This document shows positions 1 through 7,835 of a DNA stretch of 20,394 nucleotides, piece after piece (position 1 is the stretch's first letter; each line of letters opens with the position of its first letter). A model generated the notes under the pieces. The model saw only the letters and a list, made by a program, of their open reading frames with translations. It searched no databases and was not told the DNA's origin. This DNA is from UBA6772 sp963933205 (GTDB lineage Bacteria; Bacteroidota; Bacteroidia; Flavobacteriales; UBA7430). Location of the stretch: the NCBI GenBank assembly GCA_963933205.1, contig CAWVTK010000016.1, positions 1 to 20,394 of the forward strand, written 5' to 3'. Made by a program: the position numbers and the translations under genes.

Positions 1-68
<68 letters not shown>

Positions 69-71
69 GTG

Positions 72-103
72 CAAATATAAGTCAAAGACTTTCAAGAAAA
101 CAA
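72..103 (-). promoter_or_regulatory. Bacteroidota-type promoter of the tRNA-fMet gene
   Basis: On the minus strand the -7 element TATATTTG (79 down to 72) matches TAnnTTTG exactly, and a -33 TTG sits at 103 to 101 with a 21-nt spacer, within the range known for Bacteroidota. The predicted transcription start falls within a few bases of the mature tRNA 5' end at 68, so the primary transcript would need almost no 5' trimming. Confidence 0.7.
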
Positions 104-140
104 GGGAATCCAGTCTAATTTTAATCTTTTTTATAAGAAC

Positions 141-181
141 CTGTTTATCAGATATAGAGTGTGTTTTATATCGATAAACAG
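141..181. repeat. 15-bp inverted repeat (hairpin) between tRNA and era promoters
   Basis: The left arm CTGTTTATC, a bulged A, then GATATA (141-156) pairs with TATATC-GATAAACAG (167-181) around a 10-nt loop. No T-run follows on either strand, so it is not an ordinary intrinsic terminator. It lies in the divergent region, upstream of both the tRNA promoter (72-103) and the era promoter (209-236). An operator for a dimeric regulator or a structural boundary is possible; neither is shown. Confidence 0.55.
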
Positions 182-208
182 AGCTATAATAATGAAGATT
201 AAATAAGA

Positions 209-236
209 TTGCAGACTTATAATTAGTGTATCTTTG
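209..236 (+). promoter_or_regulatory. Bacteroidota-type promoter of era-der
   Basis: The -7 element TATCTTTG (229-236) matches TAnnTTTG exactly and a -33 TTG lies at 209-211 with a 17-nt spacer. Transcription should start around 241-243, only a few bases before the era ATG at 245, so the era mRNA is predicted to be leaderless or nearly so. Confidence 0.65.
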
Positions 237-244
237 CAGCCGCA

Positions 245-1135
245 ATGGAAGAAATAAAATATAAATCAGGTTTTGTAAACATCGTAGGTAACCCAAACGT
301 GGGTAAATCTACCTTGATGAATAAACTCGTAGGAGAAAAATTATCTATAATTACCTCCAAAGCTCAAACAACGCGCCACAGAATACTAGGGGTTGTTAAC
401 GAAGACAATTACCAAATTGTGTTTTCAGACACACCAGGTATCATACAACCACACTACAACCTTCAGTCGAGTATGATGAGGTTTGTTAAATCGGCTTTTC
501 AAGATGCTGATGTGTTTTTATACATGGTAGAAATTGGTGAAAAGGCACTTAAAGATGCTAGTTTTTTTGAGCGTTTAAAAACAACAGACATTCCTATTTT
601 ACTCTTAATTAATAAGATTGATAAATCGGATCAAGCTGGTGTTGAAAACGCAATAGACCATTGGAAAGAACAGTTGCCAAAAGCAAAACTCATTCCTATT
701 TCTGCTATCGAAGGATTTGGTGTATCTCAAATAATGGGCGAAATATTAGAACTGTTGCCCGAAGGAACTCCTTATTTTCCTAAAGATGCACTTACCGATA
801 AACCGGAACGATTTTTTGTTTCAGAAATCATTAGAGAAAAAATTCTTTTAAACTATCAAAAAGAAATTCCATACTCTGTAGAAGTAGTTGTGGAAACCTT
901 TAAGGACGAAGAAACCATTATACGCATAGGTGCCATCATAAATGTAGCTAGAGAAACCCAAAAGGGAATTATTATAGGACATCAAGGAAAAGCATTAAAA
1001 ACAGTTGGAACACAAGCTCGAAAAGACTTAGAAGTCTTTTTTGGGAAAAAAGTATTTTTAGAATTATTTGTTAAAGTAATAAAAAACTGGCGCGACAACG
1101 AGCAAGACTTGAAGCGTTTCGGTTACTACACATAG
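245..1135 (+). CDS. era: GTPase Era
   Basis: Era is a GTPase that binds the 3' end of 16S rRNA and assists maturation of the 30S ribosomal subunit in the cytoplasm and at the membrane. The 296-residue protein has the usual family length. G1 is GNPNVGKS (residues 15-22), followed by the effector loop around 42-46 (TTRHR), G3 DTPG (62-65), G4 NKID (123-126) and G5 SAI (153-155). A C-terminal KH domain carries the RNA-binding loop GHQG (245-248). The start at 245 is supported by the promoter directly upstream, which leaves almost no leader. The der gene follows after 7 nt on the same strand, so the two are very likely cotranscribed. Nothing in the protein is unusual. Confidence 0.98.
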   Translation: MEEIKYKSGFVNIVGNPNVGKSTLMNKLVGEKLSIITSKAQTTRHRILGVVNEDNYQIVFSDTPGIIQPHYNLQSSMMRFVKSAFQDADVFLYMVEIGEKALKDASFFERLKTTDIPILLLINKIDKSDQAGVENAIDHWKEQLPKAKLIPISAIEGFGVSQIMGEILELLPEGTPYFPKDALTDKPERFFVSEIIREKILLNYQKEIPYSVEVVVETFKDEETIIRIGAIINVARETQKGIIIGHQGKALKTVGTQARKDLEVFFGKKVFLELFVKVIKNWRDNEQDLKRFGYYT

Positions 1136-1142
1136 GTACAAA

Positions 1143-2450
1143 ATGGGGAATATAGTTGCTATAGTAGGACGTCCTAACGTTGGGAAATCTACATTATTTA
1201 ACCGCTTTACGCAAAGACGTCAGGCAATTGTTGACTCCGTAAGTGGAGTTACACGCGATAGACACTACGGTACTTCTGACTGGAACGGTAGAGATTTTAC
1301 AATTATAGATACCGGAGGATACATTACAGGATCTGAAGATGTTTTTGAGGGTGAAATTAGAAAGCAAGTAAAAATTGCAATTGAGGAAGCCAATGCCATA
1401 ATTTTTGTGGTGGATGTAGAAACCGGAACAACCGATTTAGACATGGACGTTGCTCGAATTCTTCATAGAACAGACAAACCTGTTTTTGTGGTGGTAAACA
1501 AAGTAGATAATGCCATGAGAATGGACGATGCTATGGAGTTTTACAATTTAGGATTAGGCGAGTATTATCCTTTATCTTCTATTAACGGAAGTGGAACTGG
1601 AGAGTTGTTAGATGCTTTAGTAGCATCATTCGAGAAAGAAGACGAGGTAGATGAGGACACACTGCCAAGGTTTGCAATTGTTGGTAGACCAAATGCTGGT
1701 AAATCATCTTTGATAAATGCACTTTTGGGTCAGAACAAAAACATTGTAACAGACATAGCTGGTACTACGCGAGATTCTTTGGATACGCATTACAATCAAT
1801 TTGGACACGAATTTACCTTAGTAGATACCGCTGGGCTTAGAAAGAAAGCTCGTGTACACGAAAATATTGAGTTTTACTCTGTTATGAGAACCATACGTGC
1901 CATAGAGCATAGTGATGTATGTATTGTAATGGTAGATGCAACTATAGGGTTTGATGCACAAGACTTAAACATTTTTCATCTAGCAGAAAAAAACCACAAA
2001 GGAATTCTAGTTTTGGTTAATAAATGGGACTTGGTTGAAAACAAAGAAACCATGACCATGGAGCATTACCGTAAAATGATTTACGCTAAAACTGCGCCCT
2101 TTACTGATTATCCAATCATCTTTATATCGGCAACTACCAAACAACGTATTTTTAAAGCTATAGAAATGGCCGTAGAGGTAAACGGAAGAAAGCATACCAA
2201 AATTTCGACCTCAGAATTAAACAACCGTTTCTTACCTATAACAGAAGTTACTCCACCACCAGCATACAAAGGAAAGTATGTAAAAATAAAGTACATTACA
2301 CAAATACCTACCATGGTTCCTTCTTTTGCCTTTTTCTGTAACCTTCCTCAGTATGTAAAAGATCCTTACAAAAGGTTTATTGAAAATAAAATGAGAGATA
2401 TGTATGATTTACATGGAGTTCCAATTCGGATCTATTTCAGAAAAAAATAA
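1143..2450 (+). CDS. der: Ribosome biogenesis GTPase Der (EngA)
   Basis: Der is the double-GTPase needed for assembly and stability of the 50S subunit. The 435-residue protein has two complete G domains. The first has G1 GRPNVGKS (9-16), DTGG (56-59) and NKVD (119-122). The second has GRPNAGKS (181-188), DTAG (228-231), NKWD (293-296) and SA (329-330). The C-terminal part (about 350-435) is the KH-like domain that packs against the G domains and contacts rRNA. The two G domains are joined by a short acidic linker (about 165-174, EKEDEVDEDT). It sits 7 nt after era and ends at a strong terminator, so era-der is a compact two-gene operon for ribosome assembly. Length and motifs are normal for the family. 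Confidence 0.98.
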   Translation: MGNIVAIVGRPNVGKSTLFNRFTQRRQAIVDSVSGVTRDRHYGTSDWNGRDFTIIDTGGYITGSEDVFEGEIRKQVKIAIEEANAIIFVVDVETGTTDLDMDVARILHRTDKPVFVVVNKVDNAMRMDDAMEFYNLGLGEYYPLSSINGSGTGELLDALVASFEKEDEVDEDTLPRFAIVGRPNAGKSSLINALLGQNKNIVTDIAGTTRDSLDTHYNQFGHEFTLVDTAGLRKKARVHENIEFYSVMRTIRAIEHSDVCIVMVDATIGFDAQDLNIFHLAEKNHKGILVLVNKWDLVENKETMTMEHYRKMIYAKTAPFTDYPIIFISATTKQRIFKAIEMAVEVNGRKHTKISTSELNNRFLPITEVTPPPAYKGKYVKIKYITQIPTMVPSFAFFCNLPQYVKDPYKRFIENKMRDMYDLHGVPIRIYFRKK

Positions 2451-2476
2451 AAAAAGCGGCATTAGCCGCTTTTTTT
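2451..2476 (+). terminator. Intrinsic terminator of era-der
   Basis: The stem AAGCGGC (2454-2460), loop ATTA and GCCGCTT (2465-2471) are followed by a run of T to 2476. It starts directly after the der stop codon. The A-run on the other side would also support some termination in reverse. Confidence 0.9.
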
Positions 2477-2710
2477 ATGCCCAGTTTTAAAAAAAAATCT
2501 ATCCTAGGGGCGGTTTACATAATAGAAATTACAAAGGAGATGTGAAGAAAAAAACAACTGAAAAGTTCAATTGTATTAGGTCTAATAAACTTAAGAATGC
2601 TCTATTTATTTGTACTTCTCTTATTATTTTATCTACACGTAAATAGCTCAACACATTCCAACAGAAAGTATTAATGGTAAAACAAGTAGTAAAATTGGTT
2701 TCAATTTTAG

Positions 2711-2718
2711 TATATTTA
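2711..2718 (+). promoter_or_regulatory. Possible -7 element upstream of the T9SS cargo gene
   Basis: TATATTTA differs from TAnnTTTG only at the last base, 29 nt before the ATG at 2748. The nearest TTG (2695-2697) leaves only 13 nt of spacer, which is short, so this is a weak call. The rest of 2477-2747 is AT-rich and shows nothing else I can support. Confidence 0.25.
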
Positions 2719-2747
2719 GCCTATTGTAAAACTTTAAGCCCCCTAAA

Positions 2748-4766
2748 ATGAAAGCATTATTAACTTCTTTATTTTCCATCTCATTATCTATAGCCTCTTT
2801 GGCTCAGTGTGTTTTACCAAGTTCCTTTTCAGGAAATACGGGTTCCAACATGACTGTAATGCTTACACCGGCATTAATGAGCTCATTGAATGCTACAGAC
2901 GAAAATTCTTATTTAGTAGCGCTCTCTTCGGAAGGAGTTGTAATCGGTTCTCAAATGATGTTTGGATTAAGCCAAATTACAATTGCTGTTTGGGGTGATG
3001 ACACTCAAACTCCAGAGCCCGATGGTGCAGCTGCCAATGAACTTATAAGTTTTCAGTTGGTTAACGGCGTAGATATATACGATGTAGAAATGCCTGTTTC
3101 GATTAATTATGCAACAAACTCCTTGGCTGTTCAACCATCAAGTGCAAGCCTAAGCATTAATTGTATGTTTGGCTGTACCGCTCCTTGGGCAGAGAATTTT
3201 AACGCACAAGCTACCAACGACGATGGTTCCTGTTATTTAAATGGTTGTACTGATCAAAGTGCTTGTAACTATTCTGAATACGCAACAAATGATGACGGAA
3301 CGTGTACACAACCAGGTTGTACAAACGATAGCTTTATAGAATACTACCAACAAGCTTATGTTGCGGGTTGCGACGATGGTTCTTGTACTAAAACTACATC
3401 AGACCTTGGAATAGAGTCCACATTTTTTGTGGAACCGTTTAATACCGGATCTAATATGACTCTAGGTATTAATCTAAACAATAGCATAGGATTAGAAGGA
3501 AGTGTGATTGCTGCCTTTTCTGATTTAAACAACGATGGAAACGCATTTGAATGTGTAGGCTTGTCTGATTTTCAAGATGGATTTTTCAGCTTAGCTATTT
3601 GGGGTGATGACTCTACTACTCCCGAAGCTGAAGGACTTACTGCAAACGAAACAGATGTGCTGTTTGCTGTGATGACAGCCTCTGGAAATGTACTGGCATT
3701 TAATCCAAACCCAGAATTTACAGGATACGTAACCAATAGTTTTTCTGTTATTAATGAGTTCGATTTTAACGTTACCATTTATGGATGTATGAACCCTAGC
3801 TATTGTAACTACAACGAAAACGCTGAAGAAGACGATGGAACTTGTATGGGTTCTCCCGGGTGTACAGACAACAATTATTTAGAATTCGATGCAAATGCAT
3901 CGTGTACTCTAGAGGGATCTTGTAACACTACATGGGAAAATGCTTATCTATCAGAAATTGAAGTAACCAATTCACTTCAAATGTCTTTAGAGGCTTCTAT
4001 GGCTGCTGCAAGTCAAGCGGCTACTACTGCTCAAAACCTACTAAACGCTACTATAGAAGCTGCCGAATTGGAAGCCGATAACGCTGCAACGGAATTAAAT
4101 GAAACTATGGCTGCTGCAAGTCAAGCGGCTACTACTGCTCAAAACCTACTAAACGCTACTATAGAAGCTGCCGAATTGGAAGCCGATAACGCTGCAACGG
4201 AATTAAATGAAACTATGGCTGCTGCAAGTCAAGCAGCCTTGGATGCTCAAAACCTACTAAATACTACAATCTCAAACTTCGGAGTACTCGAAGAAAATTA
4301 CCTTAATGAGATTGTTGAATTAGAAGCTCCTATTCTTATTGACCTTATCGAGGGATGGAATACCATTGGGTATACAAAACGAAATAGCCAAGATGTAGTT
4401 GCAACATTTGCCGATATTTCTGACTATATTTCTATTCTAAAAAACAACAATGCTCAGGTATATTGGCCAGAATTTGGATTTAACGGTATAGGAGATTTAA
4501 TTCCCGGACAAGGTTATCAACTTAAAATAGACCAAGCTTTTGAGGGGTATTTTTATCCGGACACGCAGGGAGAAAGAATTTACATTAACCCTACCGTTCC
4601 TGAATGGGTTTTAGAAATGCCTATAGATCAGCATCCAAATGATGTAAGAAGTTTGGTTCGGGTAGTAAACCTTTTAGGGCAACAGGTAAATCCTGAAGAC
4701 TGTATAAAAGGTACAACGCTCATTTACTTGTATAGTGATGCAAGCGTAGAGAAAAAAGTAAACTAA
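2748..4766 (+). CDS. Secreted T9SS cargo protein with cysteine repeats and Ala-rich helical repeats
   Basis: This 672-residue protein starts with a Sec signal peptide (1-19, cleavage near SLA-QC). Two related domains follow, around 29-115 and 231-315; each has a GSNMT motif and a WGDD-xx-TPE motif and looks like an internal duplication. Five short cysteine modules of the GCTD...DDGSC type occur at about 142-162, 166-186, 190-213, 346-366 and 371-392; such modules are common in marine Flavobacteriales surface proteins. Residues 418-510 are an Ala-rich, probably helical stretch of 36-residue repeats. Then comes a GWNTIGYT...YWPEFGFNGIGDL...PGQGYQ domain (about 536-602). The last ~35 residues (VVNLLGQQV...LIYLYSDASVEKKV) are a T9SS type A sorting domain, which directs export across the outer membrane. 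It is likely surface-bound or released; its binding partner is unknown. Confidence 0.88.
   Translation: MKALLTSLFSISLSIASLAQCVLPSSFSGNTGSNMTVMLTPALMSSLNATDENSYLVALSSEGVVIGSQMMFGLSQITIAVWGDDTQTPEPDGAAANELISFQLVNGVDIYDVEMPVSINYATNSLAVQPSSASLSINCMFGCTAPWAENFNAQATNDDGSCYLNGCTDQSACNYSEYATNDDGTCTQPGCTNDSFIEYYQQAYVAGCDDGSCTKTTSDLGIESTFFVEPFNTGSNMTLGINLNNSIGLEGSVIAAFSDLNNDGNAFECVGLSDFQDGFFSLAIWGDDSTTPEAEGLTANETDVLFAVMTASGNVLAFNPNPEFTGYVTNSFSVINEFDFNVTIYGCMNPSYCNYNENAEEDDGTCMGSPGCTDNNYLEFDANASCTLEGSCNTTWENAYLSEIEVTNSLQMSLEASMAAASQAATTAQNLLNATIEAAELEADNAATELNETMAAASQAATTAQNLLNATIEAAELEADNAATELNETMAAASQAALDAQNLLNTTISNFGVLEENYLNEIVELEAPILIDLIEGWNTIGYTKRNSQDVVATFADISDYISILKNNNAQVYWPEFGFNGIGDLIPGQGYQLKIDQAFEGYFYPDTQGERIYINPTVPEWVLEMPIDQHPNDVRSLVRVVNLLGQQVNPEDCIKGTTLIYLYSDASVEKKVN
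3999..4270 (+). repeat. 108-bp in-frame tandem repeat, two identical copies plus a diverged partial copy
   Basis: Copies at 3999-4106 and 4107-4214 are identical over all 108 bp by direct reading. A third copy begins at 4215 and keeps the first ~20 bp and the AACCTACTAAA stretch, then diverges by about 4270. Each unit codes 36 residues beginning MAAASQAATTAQ. Perfect identity at synonymous sites means the duplication is recent or kept uniform by recombination or slippage. Confidence 0.95.
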
Positions 4767-4792
4767 AAAAAGGCACCGAAAGGTGCCTTTTT
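4767..4792. terminator. Bidirectional terminator between convergent genes
   Basis: The stem GGCACC (4772-4777), GAAA tetraloop and GGTGCC (4782-4787) is flanked by an A-run on the left and TTTTT on the right, so it has a U-tract in both directions. It ends the cargo gene on the plus strand and the ABC-F gene on the minus strand; it lies between their stop codons, which are 28 nt apart. Confidence 0.9.
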
Positions 4793-4794
4793 AG

Positions 4795-6729
4795 TTAAAC
4801 TCTTTTTGCTGTGAGCTGTTCAAGCTTGTCTTCTAATTCAGCCCATTTCTCCATACATTCTTCCAAAGAATCTTTGTTGAATTGGTACTCTTTAAAGAAT
4901 GCCTCATCGGCTAGCAAGGCTGCACTCTTATCCGGATTAGACAAATCGGTATCTGCTTGAGCAATTAAAGCTTCTAAGTCAGAAATTTTTCTTTCTACCT
5001 TAGACAATTGATTGGATTGCTGTTTAATTTCTTTATCCAAATCCTTACGCTCTTGTTTTCCTAAAGGGACTTTTACAGGCTTTTCAATAACTTTACTTTT
5101 CTTTTCAAGCTCACGCATAGATTCGATCTTTCTAAAGCTTAAATAGTCGTTAATGTCTCCAATGTGGGTTTTAATGTACCCATCTCTAAACTCCACAACT
5201 TTATTGGTTAAACCGGCTAGGAAATCACGATCGTGCGATACAATTATTAAGGTTCCTTTGTAGGCTTTTAGAGCGGCCTTTAGAACTTCCTTGGACGTCA
5301 TGTCTAAATGATTGGTTGGCTCATCTAAAACCAATAAATTTGAGCTTTGAAGCAGCATTTTACACAAGGCCAATCTAGAGCGTTCTCCACCAGAAAGCAC
5401 GCTTACTTTTTTATCTACATCTTCTCCAGAAAATAAAAAGGAGCCTAGCATGTCTCTGGAGCGAGACCGAAGTTTGTCGTCGGCTACATCTTCAATTACT
5501 TGCAGTACGGTTTTATGAGGTTCCAAAAGTTCTGCTTGGTTTTGAGCAAAATAACTCAAATCCACATTATGACCTTGTTTAATTTGCCCTAAAAACTTAG
5601 TATCGCTAAGAATGCATTTTAAAAGAGTGGTTTTACCTTGTCCGTTCTGACCCACGAGTGCAAGCTGATCGCCCCGATCAATTTGCATATTTAAACCTGA
5701 AATAATCTTTTTGTCTTCGTAGGCTTTCGTTAAATTTTCAATCTCTAAAACTACTTTCCCGGAGGCTCCAGACTCTGGAAACGAGAAATTCATTTTCTTA
5801 ATCGAGTTATTGTCTACTTCAATACGATCCATTTTGTCGAGTTTTTTAATTAAACTCTGAGCAAAGGACGCCTTACTTGCTTTGTACCGAAACTTATCTA
5901 TTAAATCCTCGGTTCTTTTAATTTCCTTTTCTTGGTTTTTTTGTACCGATAATTGTTGTTCTATACGCTCGGCTCTTAAAAGTAAGTACTTTGTGTACGG
6001 TGCTTTGTAATCGTAAACCTTTGCGTTGGCAATTTCTATGGTTCTATTGGTAACTTGATCTAAAAAAGCTCTATCGTGAGACACTAAAAGTACGGCACCC
6101 TGATAAGATTTGAGAAAGTTTTCTAGCCATAAAATGGATTCGATATCCAGGTGATTGGTTGGCTCATCTAACAAAAGTATATCAGGATTACTAAGAAGCA
6201 CCTTAGCCAATTCAATCCGCATGCGCCATCCGCCACTAAATGTTTCGGTTTTACATGGTAAATCCTCCGATTTAAACCCAAGTCCGTATAAAACTTTCTC
6301 GATGTTAGAATGAAAAGTGTAACCACCAATTAAGTTTAATTCGTGTTCGTAATCGGTAGACTTATTAATTACATCTAAATACGAGTTCGATTCATAATCG
6401 GTTCGAGAAATGAGTTCTTCTTGTATGGTAACAAGTTCTTTCTGTAGGTATTTGATTCTAGGAAAAGCTTTTTCTGCTTCCTCTAAAACGGTGCAGCCCG
6501 ATTCAAAATCGATGTCTTGAGAAAGGTAGCCAATGTTCTTTTCCTTTTGCAAACTCACCGATCCGCTGGTAAAGCCTTTTTGGTAGAAAATTATTTTAAG
6601 TAAGGTAGATTTACCTGCACCATTTTTACCAACCAGACCAACCCGATCTCCTTTATTTACCATAAAGTTCATGTCCTGAAAAAGGACTTCACCACCAAAT
6701 TGAACGCCTATATTTTGTAATGTTAGCAT
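4795..6729 (-). CDS. ABC-F family ATPase, YheS/YdiF-like
   Basis: ABC-F proteins are soluble tandem ATPases that bind the ribosomal E site and resolve stalled or slow translation; they have no membrane domain. The 644 residues hold two nucleotide-binding domains. The first has Walker A GKNGAGKS (34-41), signature SGGWRMR (165-171) and Walker B ILLLDEP with TNHLD (184-194). The second has GQNGQGKT (360-367), LSGGE (445-449) and LVLDEPTNHLD (466-476). A charged helical linker (about 245-315) is the P-site tRNA interaction region, and residues 555-640 form a C-terminal coiled coil. The SGGWRMR signature and the C-terminal coiled coil resemble E. coli YheS more than EttA. Both catalytic glutamates are present, so it should be active. 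Its ATG overlaps the stop of the upstream oxidoreductase gene by 7 nt, suggesting coupled translation. A resistance role cannot be excluded but nothing supports it. Confidence 0.92.
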   Translation of the reverse strand: MLTLQNIGVQFGGEVLFQDMNFMVNKGDRVGLVGKNGAGKSTLLKIIFYQKGFTSGSVSLQKEKNIGYLSQDIDFESGCTVLEEAEKAFPRIKYLQKELVTIQEELISRTDYESNSYLDVINKSTDYEHELNLIGGYTFHSNIEKVLYGLGFKSEDLPCKTETFSGGWRMRIELAKVLLSNPDILLLDEPTNHLDIESILWLENFLKSYQGAVLLVSHDRAFLDQVTNRTIEIANAKVYDYKAPYTKYLLLRAERIEQQLSVQKNQEKEIKRTEDLIDKFRYKASKASFAQSLIKKLDKMDRIEVDNNSIKKMNFSFPESGASGKVVLEIENLTKAYEDKKIISGLNMQIDRGDQLALVGQNGQGKTTLLKCILSDTKFLGQIKQGHNVDLSYFAQNQAELLEPHKTVLQVIEDVADDKLRSRSRDMLGSFLFSGEDVDKKVSVLSGGERSRLALCKMLLQSSNLLVLDEPTNHLDMTSKEVLKAALKAYKGTLIIVSHDRDFLAGLTNKVVEFRDGYIKTHIGDINDYLSFRKIESMRELEKKSKVIEKPVKVPLGKQERKDLDKEIKQQSNQLSKVERKISDLEALIAQADTDLSNPDKSAALLADEAFFKEYQFNKDSLEECMEKWAELEDKLEQLTAKRV

Positions 6730-7784
6730 GGGTACGCTTCTTTATAACGGATAATATTAACTTCTGGATCTAGAGGAGTTCCCTGCTCTAAATGGTTTGC
6801 AAATTGAGTAGAAAATAGAGGTGCTAATAATAATCCTCTTGTGCCTAAGCCATTAAAAACAAACATATTTTTATGAATTGGATGTGTTCCAATAAGTGCT
6901 CTGCGGTCTTTTACGGTTGGCCTAAGTCCTGCTTCGTGCTTTACTACTTCTACCGGCACATTACAAATAGACTCAAGTTTCTTCAATAAGTCAAGCTTAG
7001 CAGTTTCTGTACATATTTCGTCTTTCTCATCCCAATTAAAGGTTGCACCAATTTTGTACAGATCGTTTCCGAGAGGTAAAATAGAAATACTACTTTTAAT
7101 ATGCTCGCTAAGGTTTAAGTTTTTAATTCTAAGGGTAAGTATTTCGCCCTTAGTTCTCATTAATGGCAGGTAATTAAAGTACGGGTTTAAGGTCATTCGG
7201 TGGCCCTCGCAAAACACTATTTTTGCAGAAGAATAACTCTTATAATGAATTATATCAGGTTTAATTTCTAGTTCAGAATACTCGAAATCTTCATTTAATA
7301 AGCTCGATTTACTGCTTAGATAAGCTCTGTAAGTAGAAATTAATAGTGGAAGGATTACCCGGCCAGAATGTTTTACCTCTCCGAAACCTAAATCAGCATT
7401 TATAAGTGTGTAGGGATTGGCGGTAAAAGTTGGACTCATGTATTCTTGTAAATTAGACTTACCTGACTTTTCCAACCAAAGGTTTTGTTCTTTTACGGAG
7501 TTAAACAAACGCCAAAGTTTAGTGGTTTGATGAATGCTAACTTGAAACTCTGATTCAAATTCATCTAAAAAATCATACAGGGGTTGTATTTGTTGCTCAA
7601 TCTGCCAACAAGCTGTAAAACGCTTAAGAACCATAGGATTGTAAACTCCAAAAGCAACCTTAGTGGAGGTGTGTTCTCTAAACTTGTCTACAACTAAAAC
7701 CGTTTTACCTAACTTTTGAAGTCGGTACGAAAGAAGGGTTCCAGCTAGACCTTGTCCAACGAGTATGTAATCGAATTGTTTCAT
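6723..7784 (-). CDS. FAD-dependent oxidoreductase, DAO family, resembling the MnmC oxidase domain
   Basis: The 353-residue protein begins with a Rossmann FAD-binding motif, VGQGLAG (residues 9-15), with D33 at the end of the second strand to bind ribose. The C-terminal part has EAGLRPTVKDRR (284-295) and GLGTRGLLLAP (312-322), a pattern close to that of the MnmC oxidase domain, which converts cmnm5U to nm5U at the tRNA wobble position. No methyltransferase domain is attached, and no signal peptide is seen. Other DAO enzymes, such as glycine or amino-acid oxidases, share the fold, so the substrate is not certain. The gene overlaps the ABC-F gene by 7 nt, and a terminator abuts its start codon (7788-7811). 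Its own promoter is not evident, so expression may depend on readthrough from gldN or on an internal promoter. Confidence 0.8.
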   Translation of the reverse strand: MKQFDYILVGQGLAGTLLSYRLQKLGKTVLVVDKFREHTSTKVAFGVYNPMVLKRFTACWQIEQQIQPLYDFLDEFESEFQVSIHQTTKLWRLFNSVKEQNLWLEKSGKSNLQEYMSPTFTANPYTLINADLGFGEVKHSGRVILPLLISTYRAYLSSKSSLLNEDFEYSELEIKPDIIHYKSYSSAKIVFCEGHRMTLNPYFNYLPLMRTKGEILTLRIKNLNLSEHIKSSISILPLGNDLYKIGATFNWDEKDEICTETAKLDLLKKLESICNVPVEVVKHEAGLRPTVKDRRALIGTHPIHKNMFVFNGLGTRGLLLAPLFSTQFANHLEQGTPLDPEVNIIRYKEAYPC

Positions 7785-7787
7785 AAG

Positions 7788-7811
7788 AAAAAAGCTCCCA
7801 AAAGGAGCTTT
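7788..7811 (-). terminator. Terminator after gldN, abutting the next start codon
   Basis: On the minus strand AAAGCTCC (7811 to 7804), loop TTTTG and GGAGCTTT (7798 to 7791) is followed by more T to 7788. It lies 24 nt after the gldN stop. The U-tract ends 3 nt before the ATG of the oxidoreductase gene (7784), so the terminator occupies that gene's ribosome-binding region. Confidence 0.8.
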
Positions 7812-7835
7812 AATAAACTGTGGTAAAAGAATATT

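Noticed and set aside
2007..2314. Minus-strand open frames inside der
   Set aside because: They lie antisense within a fully conserved gene and have no recognisable product; they are shadows of the der reading frame.
2478..2546. A 22-codon open frame starting ATGCCCAGT right after the era-der terminator
   Set aside because: It begins within the terminator tail, has no promoter or recognisable product, and is expected by chance in AT-rich DNA.
2597..2674. A 25-codon hydrophobic frame (MLYLFVLLLLFYLHV...) upstream of the cargo gene
   Set aside because: It looks like a signal peptide, but AT-rich DNA often yields Leu/Phe-rich frames; no start signal or homologue can be claimed from the sequence alone.
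2748..2810. Possible lipobox at the cargo signal peptide (LAQC)
   Set aside because: Gln at the position before Cys does not fit the lipobox, and A-Q is a normal signal peptidase I site in this group.
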